Part shown: positions 42,012 through 52,381 of the stretch, in pieces
Layout: each line of letters starts with the position of its first letter
Numbering within the stretch: the stretch's first letter is position 1
Assembly (NCBI GenBank): GCA_009746045.1
Contig: RPFO01000497.1
Location: 523,001 to 583,000, forward strand
Length of the DNA: 60,000 nt
From: Mesostigma viride
Taxonomy: Eukaryota; Streptophyta; Mesostigmatophyceae; Mesostigmatales; Mesostigmataceae
Direction of reading: 5' to 3'
Notes under the pieces: generated by a model
Told to the model about the DNA's origin: nothing
The model's database searches: none
The model's input: the letters and a program-made list of their open reading frames with translations, nothing else
Program-made: the position numbers and the translations under genes

Positions 42012-42744
42012 TTAATTATTTAATTAAACTCGTGCTCCCGTTGGGGAGTCACGGAGCACCGAAGTGCATGCTTTTAATCCCTGTGTGTGCACTACAGGAG
42101 AAAGGGCAGAGACCCCCAGTCTCCTTCATGCCAAAGGCATGCCACAGCCGCAATCGTGCGCGTTAGCTAAACGGACACGCTAACGATCCGGCAAACTGTG
42201 GGTGCAATAAGACCCATGTAAGCGTAGCATATAACAAGTATAGCGTGGGCAAGTAATCTGAACATAGCCAGGGCGTAGCATGGCTGTACTAGGACTAGGC
42301 TAAGGCTATGGCTGGTTGTGTACCGTGCGTTGGCGGCACGTGATTAGGTACTGTTGGCACAGCTAGGCAAACATTCTAGGCATGGCTGCCTTAGCGGCAG
42401 TGACTCCAATGGTTACAAGCTAGGGCTATTGCTATTCTAGCCCGCTGGGGGCGTCCACATCTTGTGGTTGATCATCAGGTCCCCGCCCCGCCAGTACACC
42501 TTGGGCTTCTGGGGGTCCTGCTTATGGCGGAGGTATTCCGGCCACAGGTCGCGTCGCTGCTGTTGCTGAGCGGGGGTTAGGTCGTCATCCAGCGTCCAGG
42601 TGAGGTCGTGCAACCGCTTGCGACGAGAGAGGAACCGCTGCTTATCCTCAGGGGAGAGGAAGGTGAGCAGGACTGGTGGGGTGGCCGCCTTGTCCCGTGA
42701 GTGGGGAAGGCGGTGGCACCCACCCAGTTCTACCTCACCTACCA
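42012..42744 (-). mobile_element. Inverted, 5'-truncated copy of the ORF1-only element
   Basis: GGCAGCTAATAA at 42000-42011 and 42745-42756 flanks 733 bp. It is the reverse complement of about 40630-41356, with scattered differences. It holds the ORF1 C-terminal block, the 3' UTR, the hairpin and the A/T tail. With the copy at 39308-41356 it makes a large inverted repeat. Confidence 0.8.
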
Positions 42745-42756
42745 GGCAGCTAATAA

Positions 42757-43226
42757 GCTCGACGGCACGGTTTACAGGATGCTCCGACAGGTCATGAAAG
42801 TAGGGTTCTCCAAGCTCCCGTCATTAGAGTCTTTGTATCAGGGTATGCCTCGTATTTCGGACGAGATTAGGCAGCGTAGGATAGCATTTGTAGGACACCT
42901 TGCTCGCACCAGCCAGGTCAACACCGCCCTTGGTCTGGCAGGCCCCCAGCGGCTTGGCCAGCTAGGGCGGCATATTCTGACCTGGCCTGGCCCCAAGGGC
43001 ATTCCCAAACGACGTACGGAAACATGTCACGAACTACATCCAGATGTTGCAGCTGGACGACCTAGTGGTCCCAGCCCAGTTTGAATACCGCATCCACTCT
43101 CTCTCTCCCTTATTTGGACTGCCATGCAGAACAAGACGCGGTGGCAGAAGATTGTCAAGGCTCACACGCCAGATCGACCCTGTGGGCAAGCCACCTCCCC
43201 GGCCCCAAGAGGAGGAGGCGTTTTGA
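42757..43226 (+). pseudogene. LINE ORF2 C-terminal fragment
   Basis: The frame continues from ...LAANKLDG to TVYRMLRQVMKVGF and ISDEIRQRRIAFVGHLAR, the 'RxxxxGHxxR' segment common after the RT of LINEs. It then changes frame before ending near 43226. Confidence 0.65.
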
Positions 43227-43321
43227 TGAGTAGTGTAGTTAGGATTTTTCTAGACTGGATAGATTAGCGTTAGGTACGCGGCTCCCTCCACTCCACCATC
43301 CCGATCAAGGAATATGTGCTA

Positions 43322-43381
43322 CATGATCTCCCAACGGAGGCATGTAATAATTTAATTTAATTTAATTTTTTAATATATAGT
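43322..43381 (+). other. 3' hairpin and tail of the outer LINE
   Basis: TGATCTCCCAACGGAGGCAT is followed by TAATTTAATTTAATT-type repeats. The hairpin has the same plan as, but differs in sequence from, the GTGCTCC...GGAGCAC hairpin of the inserted elements, so the outer LINE is a related but distinct family. Confidence 0.6.
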
Positions 43382-43392
43382 TGTCTCATAAT
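43382..43392. repeat. Target-site duplication of the outer LINE, right copy
   Basis: TGTCTCATAAT, as at 37710-37720. Confidence 0.7.
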
Positions 43393-43853
43393 TTTGCCCT
43401 CGTAAAAAAGTGGTGGCTGTGCAGGCCTTCAACATCAAACCAGGATCCTACATAATAAGACATATACTGGAGCTCATGCAGGCTATCCAAGCACTCAGAG
43501 GTCAGCATGGGCACTTCAACACGCCTTGCCCTGCCAGTGATACTTAACATCCCCCCGCTAACTGGCGTGTCAGCTTTGGTCCCGTCGTTGTCCCCATAGA
43601 GTGTGTTGGCATAGGTCCATATGCGCAGGTATTCGCGTGAGTAGTTGCCCAGGCTGGAGGCGAGGTTGAGCACACTCATGCCCTTGAGTCGCAGCGAGTC
43701 AAATGGGATTCTGCAAAGGGGCATCCAGATGCGGCAACGTGGCATAGCACTCTCGTTTCTTGTTACTGCTGTTGCAAAGAAAGAGTGAAAGCTCCGAGAT
43801 TCTTCAAAAATGAGCTCATCATGCTCACCACCCAAACACTTATTGCAACTCAT
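43386..43853 (-). CDS. Copy 1, 3'-most exon of the membrane-protein gene
   Basis: Encodes RCRIWMPLCRIPFDSLRLKG and EYLRIWTYANTLYGDNDG, shared with copies 2 and 3. After SECLDS it switches to HELQYMSYYVGSWFDVEG and stops, where the other copies read GQACLQTQQGQVKH. The end of this copy is therefore foreign to the repeat, and the exon may have gained a new C-terminus at the array edge. The left part of the open frame before ATAVTRNESA may be intron. Confidence 0.4.
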   Translation of the reverse strand: MSCNKCLGGEHDELIFEESRSFHSFFATAVTRNESAMPRCRIWMPLCRIPFDSLRLKGMSVLNLASSLGNYSREYLRIWTYANTLYGDNDGTKADTPVSGGMLSITGRARRVEVPMLTSECLDSLHELQYMSYYVGSWFDVEGLHSHHFFTRAKL

Positions 43854-44050
43854 GTCAGCACCACATGGGGGGTGGATGATAGGGCGATCTCAGCTTGCTA
43901 CCGAAACAAACCTACACATGCTGGCTGTCCTCGGTGGTAAAATGTCAGACTAGGAATGTGCCGACCGGAAAGAGTATGCACGAAGGTGGAACACACTCTA
44001 CTTTGTGGCCACAATGTGACCTGAAGTCATAGCTGCACGCGTGTGTGTAT

Positions 44051-44567
44051 TTATTTGTGTGGGTGTGTGGCTGTGGTTTGGAAAGCTACCAGGGTGCGAT
44101 GGCCGAGGTATGCTGACATCAAGGAGCCTGAGTGGAGCCCATGTGAGATTGAATATAATATAAGCTCATGCAAACATACCGCCGCCTGGCCTGAATGAGC
44201 CGTTGCTTGAAGACTCTGCAACCACCTATGAAGATGACAATTGCCGTGTAGATTTGGGCCAGCAGGTTGCACAGGATGGAGAGGTGCATCGTGACGTTGA
44301 GCGCATTTCCCACTCGTGACTTGTTGCCCTGCACCCGTCAATAATGGGGCCGAGCAGGAATGGAAATTGACAGCCAGCAATTGCGACAGAAAGGTCCACC
44401 ATGACATTCAGAAGATTGCCTACTTGTGACTTATCGCCCCTGTGTGCTTTGCAAACAACAAAGAGGGGGGCAGGGTTGGTGGCCACCAGCAACGTGACGA
44501 ATGAAGAACGTAGAAGAAGAGTAGCTGTCAAGCAGATGCAAAAATATCTACAAAATTTCCCACCCAA
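44051..44567 (-). CDS. Copy 1, membrane-spanning exons
   Basis: Two overlapping frames encode hydrophobic segments: YFCICLTATLLLRSSFVTLL, then VMVDLSVAIAGCQFPFLLG, and in the other frame LCNLLAQIYTAIVIFIGGC. The pieces DKSQVGNLLNVMVDLSV and NKSRVGNALNVTMHLSI are related, which suggests a duplicated exon. Splice sites are not certain. Function is unknown beyond membrane location. Confidence 0.4.
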
Positions 44568-44975
44568 TATTCCACTAGATTTACTTGCAGCAGTCTGTCA
44601 GGTCATGCCTGAGAGATAAAAAGTAGCTGGAACCCCGGTAGGCTGGCAGAACGATGTTGCCTGCGCATCAGAGCCAATTACTGTCAAACTTTCCCGTTTC
44701 CTTCTCCCAGCCTGGCTTCAAAAGACAGGCTGCACGATGAGCTAATCATGCACCAAATAAGGTGCTATAATGGCAGTGTAGGTACACATGTGAAAGCTAA
44801 AAATGCCGTGCGCTATTCGCAGAGTTTGCCAGCCAGCACCTCTTCATCAATGCTAAATTGACATCAGCCAAGAAAAACACCTTTGGAAAGCCAGTCAAGT
44901 TCACACACCCGGCCAGTCAAACTTCTTTCCACAAGCTTCAAACCAGCGCCCTACAAAAAACCCAACATTCTTACT

Positions 44976-45698
44976 TTATCTAAGGTCATGTACAGAAGGT
45001 CTTGGGAAAGGTTTCCTTTGACTTTGCAATGTAATCCTTCTTCCCCCCGTTTGAGCAGGACAAAAAGGGTTCTGATTACAAGGGCACAGCTTGCGGGAAT
45101 TGATCGGGATCCTTACCCATTCTGCCAGTATTAGGACAATTATGACAAACAGCTGCACCTCGCAGGCAACCGCCAGTGTCTCGGCCGCTTGCATGAAGCG
45201 GTCGATGAAAGGTCTCTGTCGGACAACGATGACCAGCTGGATCACCAGCGTAGAGAAAACCACTGAGACTTGGACCCAGGTGCGCCGATTCTGAGACGGG
45301 CCATCGCTGTCATCATTATCCTCACTACCCCTAGGCTCCACAGGGCCAGATATCCCCAGCATGAAAGCGACAAAGACTCTTTTAAATATGTCGAAAACTC
45401 CGTAGCACGTGCCCAAGTGAATACCCACACACTGCTTGCACCCCATCAGACGGCCACAGCAGCGACCCTCCTCATAAGCTGCCAACTGTTGTTGCCTCAT
45501 ATCCTCTGGGAGCCCTTTGAAATGCTCGAATAGCGGGCCGAAGCGGGCGAGAATGTCACGGTCTTGGTCGGCGTCTTCCCATTGACCCTCGATGGGGGTG
45601 CCAAACAGGTTGTACCAGACACGCTCCAGGGGGCGCATCCACGCCGGGTGTACCTTGTTCAGCCAGATACGAATTGGGAGAATTGCAAGAGCACACAT
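44976..45698 (-). CDS. Copy 1, main exon of a polytopic membrane protein
   Basis: The 240-codon frame has an amphipathic start (LAILPIRIWLNKVHPAWM) and a cytosolic-looking acidic block (EGQWEDADQDRDILARFGPL). A Cys-rich patch follows (CCGRLMGCKQCVGIHLGTCY). Three hydrophobic helices come last (VFVAFMLGISG, VVFSTLVIQLVIVV, VQLFVIIVLILAEW), with RQRPFIDRFMQAAETLA between them. The pattern recalls the C-terminal membrane part of large algal surface or TRP-like proteins, but I cannot name the family. The copies in units 2 and 3 differ at only a few residues, which suggests recent duplication or selection. Confidence 0.55.
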   Translation of the reverse strand: MCALAILPIRIWLNKVHPAWMRPLERVWYNLFGTPIEGQWEDADQDRDILARFGPLFEHFKGLPEDMRQQQLAAYEEGRCCGRLMGCKQCVGIHLGTCYGVFDIFKRVFVAFMLGISGPVEPRGSEDNDDSDGPSQNRRTWVQVSVVFSTLVIQLVIVVRQRPFIDRFMQAAETLAVACEVQLFVIIVLILAEWVRIPINSRKLCPCNQNPFCPAQTGGRRITLQSQRKPFPRPSVHDLR

Positions 45699-45770
45699 AC
45701 TACCATATTACAGGCAAAGATGGAGGTGGATAGCGCGGCTCAAGGAAATATGTTTCTTGTCAATGACTTC

Positions 45771-45819
45771 TTCGTATTGAGAATGCTATACTAGTATCAA
45801 GTAGGACCTTTCTTAGTTC
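45771..45819. repeat. 49-bp motif, single copy in unit 1
   Basis: CTTCGTATTGAGAATGCTAT starts a 49-bp segment that occurs once here but four times in units 2 and 3. Confidence 0.85.
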
Positions 45820-46430
45820 TGCTTTCAAAGCTCCTTGTACCATCACCTACTCAACCACTCTGCAAACGATCAGTGGCATGGTATCACACACACAGAGAAA
45901 AACACAAAAACTCTGGGCAGCCTTTGGATTGGGAAACCTATTGCTGCACCATGGTGCCAAAGCTCCCGTACTTGCCTTCTGCTGCGGCTACCGTGAGTTC
46001 TCCGTGTTACAGATGCCAGCTGTTGTCATCACTTTTTAATGTCTCATCACTTAATAAGTATCCACAGTAAGGAGAAAAGCACTATGACTCTACCCTGACA
46101 TTCCATGCCCCATAATAAGAATTGGTTTCAAGTAGCCATGTCGTACGCTGGGATAAAACAACCATACTCTCAAGGGCTCCTACCCGGCGATTGGCGTGTG
46201 GCCCGCAAGACCCCCCTCCCAGCCCTGGTACCCACCCACGCCTCCAAAACCAGCACTTCCTGCATCCTTTTCCAGTCGCTAGCTCAGATCTCCCTCCTAT
46301 GCCTGCAAGCCCGAAAGTTGTGATCTCACTCAACGGATATCCAGGCTGGTACGACTCAGCACATGCGCGTGCCACTCTGGTACGCCAAAGCAGGCACAGG
46401 GAGCAGTAATGACACGCTGTCCATAGAAAT

Positions 46431-46670
46431 TCATGCCTTGGAACGTACCGGAAGCGGCACGTCCTCCTGTTTGTATTCTGTGGCATCCCCCGCGAGCACG
46501 CGCCAAAACAGGATGAAGACCGCGAGTCCCACCAACGCGCACGGGCCAGCGTTTGAGATTACAGCCACAATGACAGGCAAATCTGGCTCCTCGAACACTA
46601 ACCTAGTGGCCTGTTTGTTGCACAGACAAATGTACAAGATAAATTGTGTGGCGCGTTGTGCGTCACGCAC
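46431..46670 (-). CDS. Copy 1, truncated membrane exon
   Basis: The C-terminal part (GPCALVGLAVFILFWRVLAG and EYKQEDVPLPVRSKA) matches copy 3. The N-terminal part (EEPDLPVIVAVISNA) is different. The switch is at 46553. Four upstream helices found in copy 3 are missing, so a full-length channel-like protein is unlikely from this copy. Confidence 0.45.
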   Translation of the reverse strand: MRDAQRATQFILYICLCNKQATRLVFEEPDLPVIVAVISNAGPCALVGLAVFILFWRVLAGDATEYKQEDVPLPVRSKA

Positions 46671-46792
46671 CTCATGAATCCGCGCTGCATGATGAATAAT
46701 AACTACCAGGTGCGTGCATCAGTACGCGCAAGGCAAAACTTCATGAGCTGAAGTGCAATGTGCACAGAAACTAGCCAATGTAGTGCACGGTA

Positions 46793-47481
46793 CTACACAT
46801 AAGAAGTCAGTCTGGATACAAAAACAAAGCTCTCTGAGTGTCCACGGCGGCGGGATAGCGTCCTTGGGCTAGCACCTGACACCTTAACAACGTTAACGAC
46901 AGCCTTGCCACCCAGCTGGCGCGACAGGGCGTCCAGGAACTCGGGCATACGCGGCAGAAGATCGTCCTCGGCTATGTTGAGCTTGACGCGAAGCTTGGCA
47001 CTACGTGCTGTTGAGCTTCGCGTTCGTGGAAGCGTGCTGCCATAGATGCCTGCCGGATGACACAACGCACGACAAACCAATTTTTGCAGTGGCAAGTGGG
47101 GTCACGGGTGATTGAACAAAAAAAAATTGAAGCGACTGCAGTGGTGGAAATGCCCAATGCGTGCCTTTTTCAGCAAAAAAATCTAGGATATTAGGGAACC
47201 GAGTTAATGTGCGCAAGGCCAAGTATGAGCCTTTAGCCTAGCTAGTCATCCAAAGTAGCTGCACTCGTGCAAAAATCTGCGTTCGTGTCCAAAAACACCT
47301 GAACAAACGATTCTGAAGTTGTAGCAGCCATAGTCCCACGTGAATTCCCACAAATCAACGCTGGAAAAACGTCAGGCATCAAGAGCTGGTTGACTCTGAC
47401 GATGGACCTGCTTATAGCCAAAATAATACTTACCATAAAAGCAATCCCTATATTGAGTGATAACCACACGAGGATACACAT
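46793..47481 (-). CDS. Copy 1, upstream exons of the fused segment
   Basis: One frame (46793-47095) reads LRVKLNIAEDDLLPRMPEFL and GGKAVVNVVKVSGASP, like the small SEA-type repeats common in algal extracellular proteins. A second (47242-47481) reads ILVWLSLNIGIAFMVSIILA, a membrane helix. Exon borders are not certain. This segment is present in copies 1 and 2 but not at the equivalent place in copy 3. Confidence 0.35.
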
Positions 47482-47493
47482 GGCAGCAGCCCC

Positions 47494-48720
47494 TCAGCAC
47501 CAACACACAAACAGGAACCAATCGCTGGATGAATGGTGCAGCCACAACACACAAAACAGTGCCTCGACAATGCACTGACCCGCTGATGACTCGGACCGCA
47601 GTCGTCTCAATGATGCCGTCCCTGATTCCTTCTCCCTGGTTCCTCCTCCCGCGTCAGTCCCTGGTTCCTCCATCCCAATATCGGCCCCCACGCTTCTACT
47701 AGATGCCTCCTCGTTGGGTGGCCCCTCTGGCCTTGAGGTCTGGGTGACTTCACCTGGACCTTGGCCGAGGGTCTGGGTGATCTCAGTGCCCAACTCCTTG
47801 TGGAATCGTTGCGAAACCAGGCCATGGTTGCGAGCTCCCATCATGCCTTGCCGTTGAGAGGAGCCTGCCGCCTCCTCCTGACCACCCATGATAAAGTTGT
47901 CCACGCTCATCACGCTCCCATCCGGGTGGGACTGCTGGTCGTTGCCGACATCCTGGTCGTCATGAGGCAGCAGCACCTCCCCCGCAGTATCTCCGCCGGG
48001 CGTTCTGCTGGCCCACGCCTTCTCCCCCAGCGACACTTGCTCAGCGACAAGCGACTCCGTGACCAGACCCTGCTCACTTTCAACAGTGGACGGACGCCCG
48101 TCTGTGCCGAGTTGTATCCACGGAGGTAGTGGGATGGCGTCGCCTAGACAGGAGCTGCTTTCTCGTGCATCAAGCGTGGCGGACATTGCCACAGGAGATG
48201 CTGGAGAGGAGGGAGGAGAATAGCCTTGCAGAGGCACGGGGTCGACGTCCAAACCCTCCAGCGTGATTGTTTGTAGGCTGGCTGTTCTTTCAGTGAACAT
48301 CAAGGGGACCGCATATAAATCGCTGACGGCCTCGCCTGCATTATCAGATAGTGCGCCCTCCTCAGCAGCATCACCATGCTCCGCTGCTCCAGGCAAGTAG
48401 GGAAGGGAAGGCAACGTGTAAGGGATGATGGGTGTCAAGATAGCGGGGCGCTGCAACAACAAACATGATGAACAGGGGGCCAGATGAGCAGCAAACTGCA
48501 AGGCCACAGTGACTGTGCCTCTCCTGTGTTCCTTGCTGTATGCCGTGACTATTGCACCTATAAATACCCACAACAGTGGCAGAGCGGCCCCCATGTGAAA
48601 AGTCACAGGACAGCTTTCCAACCAAGTTGATGGGTGGTGGATAGATGGGCATTTTCCCACCCTCCTCATCCAACTGCATTCCTTCCCTAAAACTTGAACC
48701 GTAAACTGTTGAATGGACAC
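47494..48720 (-). CDS. Copy 1, long low-complexity exon
   Basis: A 408-codon frame with a membrane-like start (LPLLWVFIGAIVTAYSK), then an acidic Ser/Pro/Gly-rich region (e.g. GDTAGEVLLPHDDQDVGNDQ) that looks disordered. It ends with a hydrophobic tail (ALFCVLWLHHSSSDWFLFVC) that may already be intron. No domain is recognised. Its near-identical partner is at 54052-55287. Confidence 0.4.
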   Translation of the reverse strand: MSIQQFTVQVLGKECSWMRRVGKCPSIHHPSTWLESCPVTFHMGAALPLLWVFIGAIVTAYSKEHRRGTVTVALQFAAHLAPCSSCLLLQRPAILTPIIPYTLPSLPYLPGAAEHGDAAEEGALSDNAGEAVSDLYAVPLMFTERTASLQTITLEGLDVDPVPLQGYSPPSSPASPVAMSATLDARESSSCLGDAIPLPPWIQLGTDGRPSTVESEQGLVTESLVAEQVSLGEKAWASRTPGGDTAGEVLLPHDDQDVGNDQQSHPDGSVMSVDNFIMGGQEEAAGSSQRQGMMGARNHGLVSQRFHKELGTEITQTLGQGPGEVTQTSRPEGPPNEEASSRSVGADIGMEEPGTDAGGGTREKESGTASLRRLRSESSAGQCIVEALFCVLWLHHSSSDWFLFVCWC

Positions 48721-49408
48721 GCCTACCGTGCATTTTTGCGCTCCGTGCGCACGCGTGGCCGCATGTAGCCCGAAAGCGCCTTTTGCTGTAAAGCGTTATA
48801 GCCACATAAGACCTGCTGAGATCACAAACATCATAGACTGAATTAATTAAGGACACTCACGTGCACCCCGCGTGACAATGATCCTTCTCTGCCAATCCTT
48901 TCTGGTTCCGTAAAAAAAACATCCTCACATGGCTTAAAACTGACATCTATGCATTAGCCTCCCCCACAATCTCCATTGCCACGAGACAGCTATTATTATA
49001 TCGAGACAGCCAGTAGTATTATTATATCCTGCCTTGAAGATTTTGTGTTGGGTACGCTATACAGGGACCTTACAACGATGTGCTCGCTTGCCCTTACTCC
49101 CATGCTATCCTCCAAACCGTCCAACAGTTTGGCTATTAATTGTGAGCTTCGCTCATTTTATGTGTGACACGCGGACAGGCTCAAAGGGAGCAGACCTGCA
49201 GGTAGCATAGTAATATTGCTTGTCACGAGGGTACTGCACTGGCCCGCCTTTTTGTGTCGGCGCTGAGTGTGATCTCGAAGTGCAAACCTAGGTAGCTTCT
49301 AACGTATGTCACCAGGCCTTGTACCTGCACCAGGCGTGGCGCAGCTGTGACGGGCAGTCAGTACTTAAGAGCGGTGTAGGGGTCGTAGGGAGGCCTCTTT
49401 TCAGCTCC
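48721..49408. other. Non-coding part of unit 1
   Basis: Intron or spacer; no protein motif. It includes a duplicated ATATCGAGACAGCCAGTAG-like A/T-rich segment near 48985-49030. Confidence 0.35.
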
Positions 49409-49579
49409 CACCCACCCACCCACCCACCCACCCACCCACCCACCCACCCACCCACCCACCCACCCACCCACCCACCCACCCACCCACCCACCCACCCACC
49501 CACCCACCCACCCACCCACCCACCCACCCACCCACCCACCCACCCACCCACCCACCCACCCACCCACCCACCCACCCAC
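49409..49579. repeat. (CACC)n microsatellite, unit 1
   Basis: About 42 tetranucleotide repeats; longer (about 48) in unit 2. Confidence 0.97.
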
Positions 49580-49736
49580 GCACGCTGCTATGAGGGGCAA
49601 CACCTTGTGTTCTAGTATGCTGGGCAAAAGGTGTGGTACAGGCTGTACGTATAAAGCCTAGCACACTTAAAAAACGTAAAATAAATGTTTCTCTTGGTGG
49701 GAAGGAACTTCAATGGAGCAAAAGCTAGAAATGCAT

Positions 49737-50288
49737 CTATTGACAATTTTGCTGGCCCTTACCTGCCATGGCTGCTTCTTCCTCCTCGCTTTTATGCTTG
49801 TACGTCGCAGAGCAGGCATGACATGATGCTGGAGTTGACGCCCGGAAGGCGCGAAGCTTAGTGCTGTATATGTGCTTCACTTGCCCTTGCTGTGTTTGTA
49901 GGCAGGCCTGCCCCTGGCTATCCAAGCACTCAGAGGTCGGCATGGGCACATCAACACGCCTTGCCCTGCCAGTGATACTTAGCACCCCCCCGCTAACCGG
50001 CGTGTCAGCTTTGGTCCCGTCGTTGTCCCCATAGAGTGTGTTGGCATAGGTCCATATGCGCAGGTATTCGCGTGAGTAGTTGCGCAGGCTGGAGGCGAGG
50101 TTGAGCACACTCATGCCCTTGAGTCGCAGCGAGTCAAATGGGATTCTGCAAAGGGGCATCCAGATGCGGCAACGTGGCATAGCACTCTCGTTTCTTGTTA
50201 CTGCTGTTGCAAAGAAAGAGTGAAAGCTCCGAGATTCTTCAAAAATGAGCTCATCATGCTCACCACCCAAACACTTATTGCAACTCAT
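49737..50288 (-). CDS. Copy 2, 3'-most exon of the membrane-protein gene
   Basis: As in copy 1 up to SECLDS, then GQACLQTQQGQVKHIYSTKL and KHKSEEEEAAMAGKG before the stop. This C-terminus is shared with copy 3 except for a one-base difference near 50 kb/56.3 kb that changes the last residues. Confidence 0.45.
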   Translation of the reverse strand: MSCNKCLGGEHDELIFEESRSFHSFFATAVTRNESAMPRCRIWMPLCRIPFDSLRLKGMSVLNLASSLRNYSREYLRIWTYANTLYGDNDGTKADTPVSGGVLSITGRARRVDVPMPTSECLDSQGQACLQTQQGQVKHIYSTKLRAFRASTPASCHACSATYKHKSEEEEAAMAGKGQQNCQ

Positions 50289-50485
50289 GTCAGCACCGCA
50301 TGGGGGGTGGATGATAGGGCGATCTCAGCTTGCTACCGAAACAAACCTGCACATGCTGGCTGTCCTCGGTGGTCAAATGTTAGACTAGGAATGTGTCGAC
50401 CCGAAAGAGTATGCACAAAGGTGGAACACACTCTACTTTGTGGCCACAATGTGACCTGAAGTCATAGCTGCATGCGTGTGTGTAT

Positions 50486-50984
50486 TTATTTGTGTGGGTG
50501 TGTGGTTGTGGTTTGGAAAGCTACCATGGTGCGATGGCCAAGGTATGCTGACATCAAGGAGCCTGAGTGGAGCCCATGTGAGATTGAATATAATATAAGC
50601 TCATGCAAACATACCGCCGCCTGGCCTGAATGAGCCGTTGCTTGAAGACTCTGCAACCACCTATGAAGATGACAATTGCCGTGTAGATTTGGGCCAGCAG
50701 GTTGCACAGGATGGAGAGGTGCATCGTGACGTTGAGCGCATTTCCCACTCGTGACTTGTTGCCCTGCACCCGTCAATAGTGGGGCCGACCAGGAATGCAA
50801 ATTGACAGCCAGCAATTGCGACAGAAAGGTCCACCATGACATTCAAAAGATTGCCCCTGTGTGCTTTGCAAACAACAAAGAGGGGGGCAGGGTTGGTGGC
50901 CACCAGCAACGTGACGAATGAAGAACGTAGAAGAAGAGTAGCTGTCAAGCAGATGCAAAAATATCTACAAAATTTCCCACCCAA
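50486..50984 (-). CDS. Copy 2, membrane-spanning exons
   Basis: Same helices as 44051-44567, but the DKSQV-encoding 18 bases between the first and second helix are absent (CKAHRGNLLNVMVDLSV), as in copy 3. Confidence 0.4.
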
Positions 50985-51391
50985 TATTCCACTAGATTTA
51001 CTTGCAGCAGTCTGTCAGGTCATGCCTGAGAGATAAGGGTAGCTGGAACCCCGGTAGGCTGGCAGAACGATGTTGCCTGCGCATCAGAGCCAACTACTGT
51101 CAAACTTTCCCGTTTCCTTCTCCCAGCCTGGCTTCCAAAAACAGGCTGCACGATGAGCTAATCATGTACCAAATAAGGTGCTATAATTGCAGTGTAGGTA
51201 CACATGTGAAAGCTAAAACTGCCGTGCGCTATTCGCAGAGTTTGCCAGCCAGCACCTCTTCATCAATGCTAAATTGACATCAGCCAAGAAAAACACCTTT
51301 GGAAAGCCAGTCAAGTTCACACACCCGGCCAGTCAAACTTCTTTCCACAAGCTTCAAACCAGCGCTCTACAAAACCCCCAACACTCTTACT

Positions 51392-52114
51392 TTATCTAAG
51401 GTCATGTACAGAAGGACTTGGGAAAGGTTTTCTTTGACTTCGCAATGTAATCCTTCTTCCCCCCGTTTGAGCAGGACAAAAAGGGTTCTGATTACAAGGG
51501 CACAGCTTGCGGGAATTGATCGGGATCCTTACCCATTCCGCCAGTATTAGGACAATGATGACAAACAGCTGCACCTCGCAGGCAACCGCCAGTGTCTCGG
51601 CCGCTTGCATGAAGCGGTCGATGAAAGGTCTCTGTCGGACAACGATGACCAGCTGGATCACCAGCGTAGAGAAAACCACTGAGACTTGGACCCAGGTGCG
51701 CCGATTCTGAGACGGGCCATCGCTGTCATCATTATCCTCACTACCCCTAGGCTCCACAGGGCCAGATATCCCCAGCATGAAAGCGACAAAGACTCTTTTA
51801 AATATGTCGAAAACTCCGTAGCACGTGCCCAAGTGAATACCCACACACTGCTTGCACCCCATCAGACGGCCACAGCAGCGACCCTCCTCATAAGCTGCCA
51901 ACTGTTGTTGCCTCATATCCTCTGGGAGCCCTTTGAAATGCTCGAATAGCGGGCCGAAGCGGGCGAGAATGGCACGGTCTTGGTCGGCGTCTTCCCATTG
52001 ACCCTCGATGGGGGTGCCAAACAGGTTGTACCAGACACGCTCCAGAGGGCGCATCCATGCCGGGCGGACCTTGTTCAGCCAGATACGAATTGGGAGAATT
52101 GCAAGAGCACACAT
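51392..52114 (-). CDS. Copy 2, main exon of the membrane protein
   Basis: 240 codons, nearly identical to 44976-45698, with small changes (e.g. KVRPAWM for KVHPAWM, DRAILARF for DRDILARF). Confidence 0.55.
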   Translation of the reverse strand: MCALAILPIRIWLNKVRPAWMRPLERVWYNLFGTPIEGQWEDADQDRAILARFGPLFEHFKGLPEDMRQQQLAAYEEGRCCGRLMGCKQCVGIHLGTCYGVFDIFKRVFVAFMLGISGPVEPRGSEDNDDSDGPSQNRRTWVQVSVVFSTLVIQLVIVVRQRPFIDRFMQAAETLAVACEVQLFVIIVLILAEWVRIPINSRKLCPCNQNPFCPAQTGGRRITLRSQRKPFPSPSVHDLR

Positions 52115-52185
52115 ACTACCATATTACAGGTAAAGATGGAGGTGGATAGCGTGGTTCAAGGAAATATGTTTCTTGTCAATGACTT

Positions 52186-52381
52186 CTTCGTGTTGAGAAT
52201 CCTTTAGTAGAATCAAGTAGGACCTTTCTTAGTTCTTCGTGTTGAGAATCCTATAGTAGTATCAAGTAGGACCTTTCTTAGTTCTTCGTGTTGAGAATCC
52301 TATAGTAGTATCAAGTAGGACCTTTCTTAGTTCTTCGTATTGAGAATGCTATACTAGTATCAAGTAGGACCTTTCTTAGTT
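52186..52381. repeat. 49-bp minisatellite, four copies, unit 2
   Basis: Four tandem 49-bp units beginning CTTCGTGTTGAGAATCC; the last unit resembles the single copy in unit 1. Confidence 0.92.

Larger units (their letters stand above)
37721..43381 (+). mobile_element. 5'-truncated LINE carrying three nested insertions
   Basis: The fragments 37721-37890, 39211-39307, 41357-42011 and 42745-43381 join into one non-LTR reverse transcriptase: [10 protein letters not shown] and [11 protein letters not shown], then LWEALWAILAL and AAIRRLYEG, then VWQGCVLSP, YADDTTLIARP and TYGAEAWTLT, then IRQRRIAFVGHLAR. Each join restores the frame across one copy of its duplication. The element starts inside the RT domain, as expected for an incompletely copied LINE. 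It ends with a CTCCCAACGGAGG-type hairpin and a TTTAATTTAATTTAA-like tail. An in-frame TAA after VLSP and frame changes show it is dead. Confidence 0.8.

Noticed and set aside
42600-43084. + strand frame running from the inverted insert into LINE sequence
   Set aside because: Its first part is antisense to the ORF1 C-terminus; only the part right of 42756 is genuine LINE sequence.
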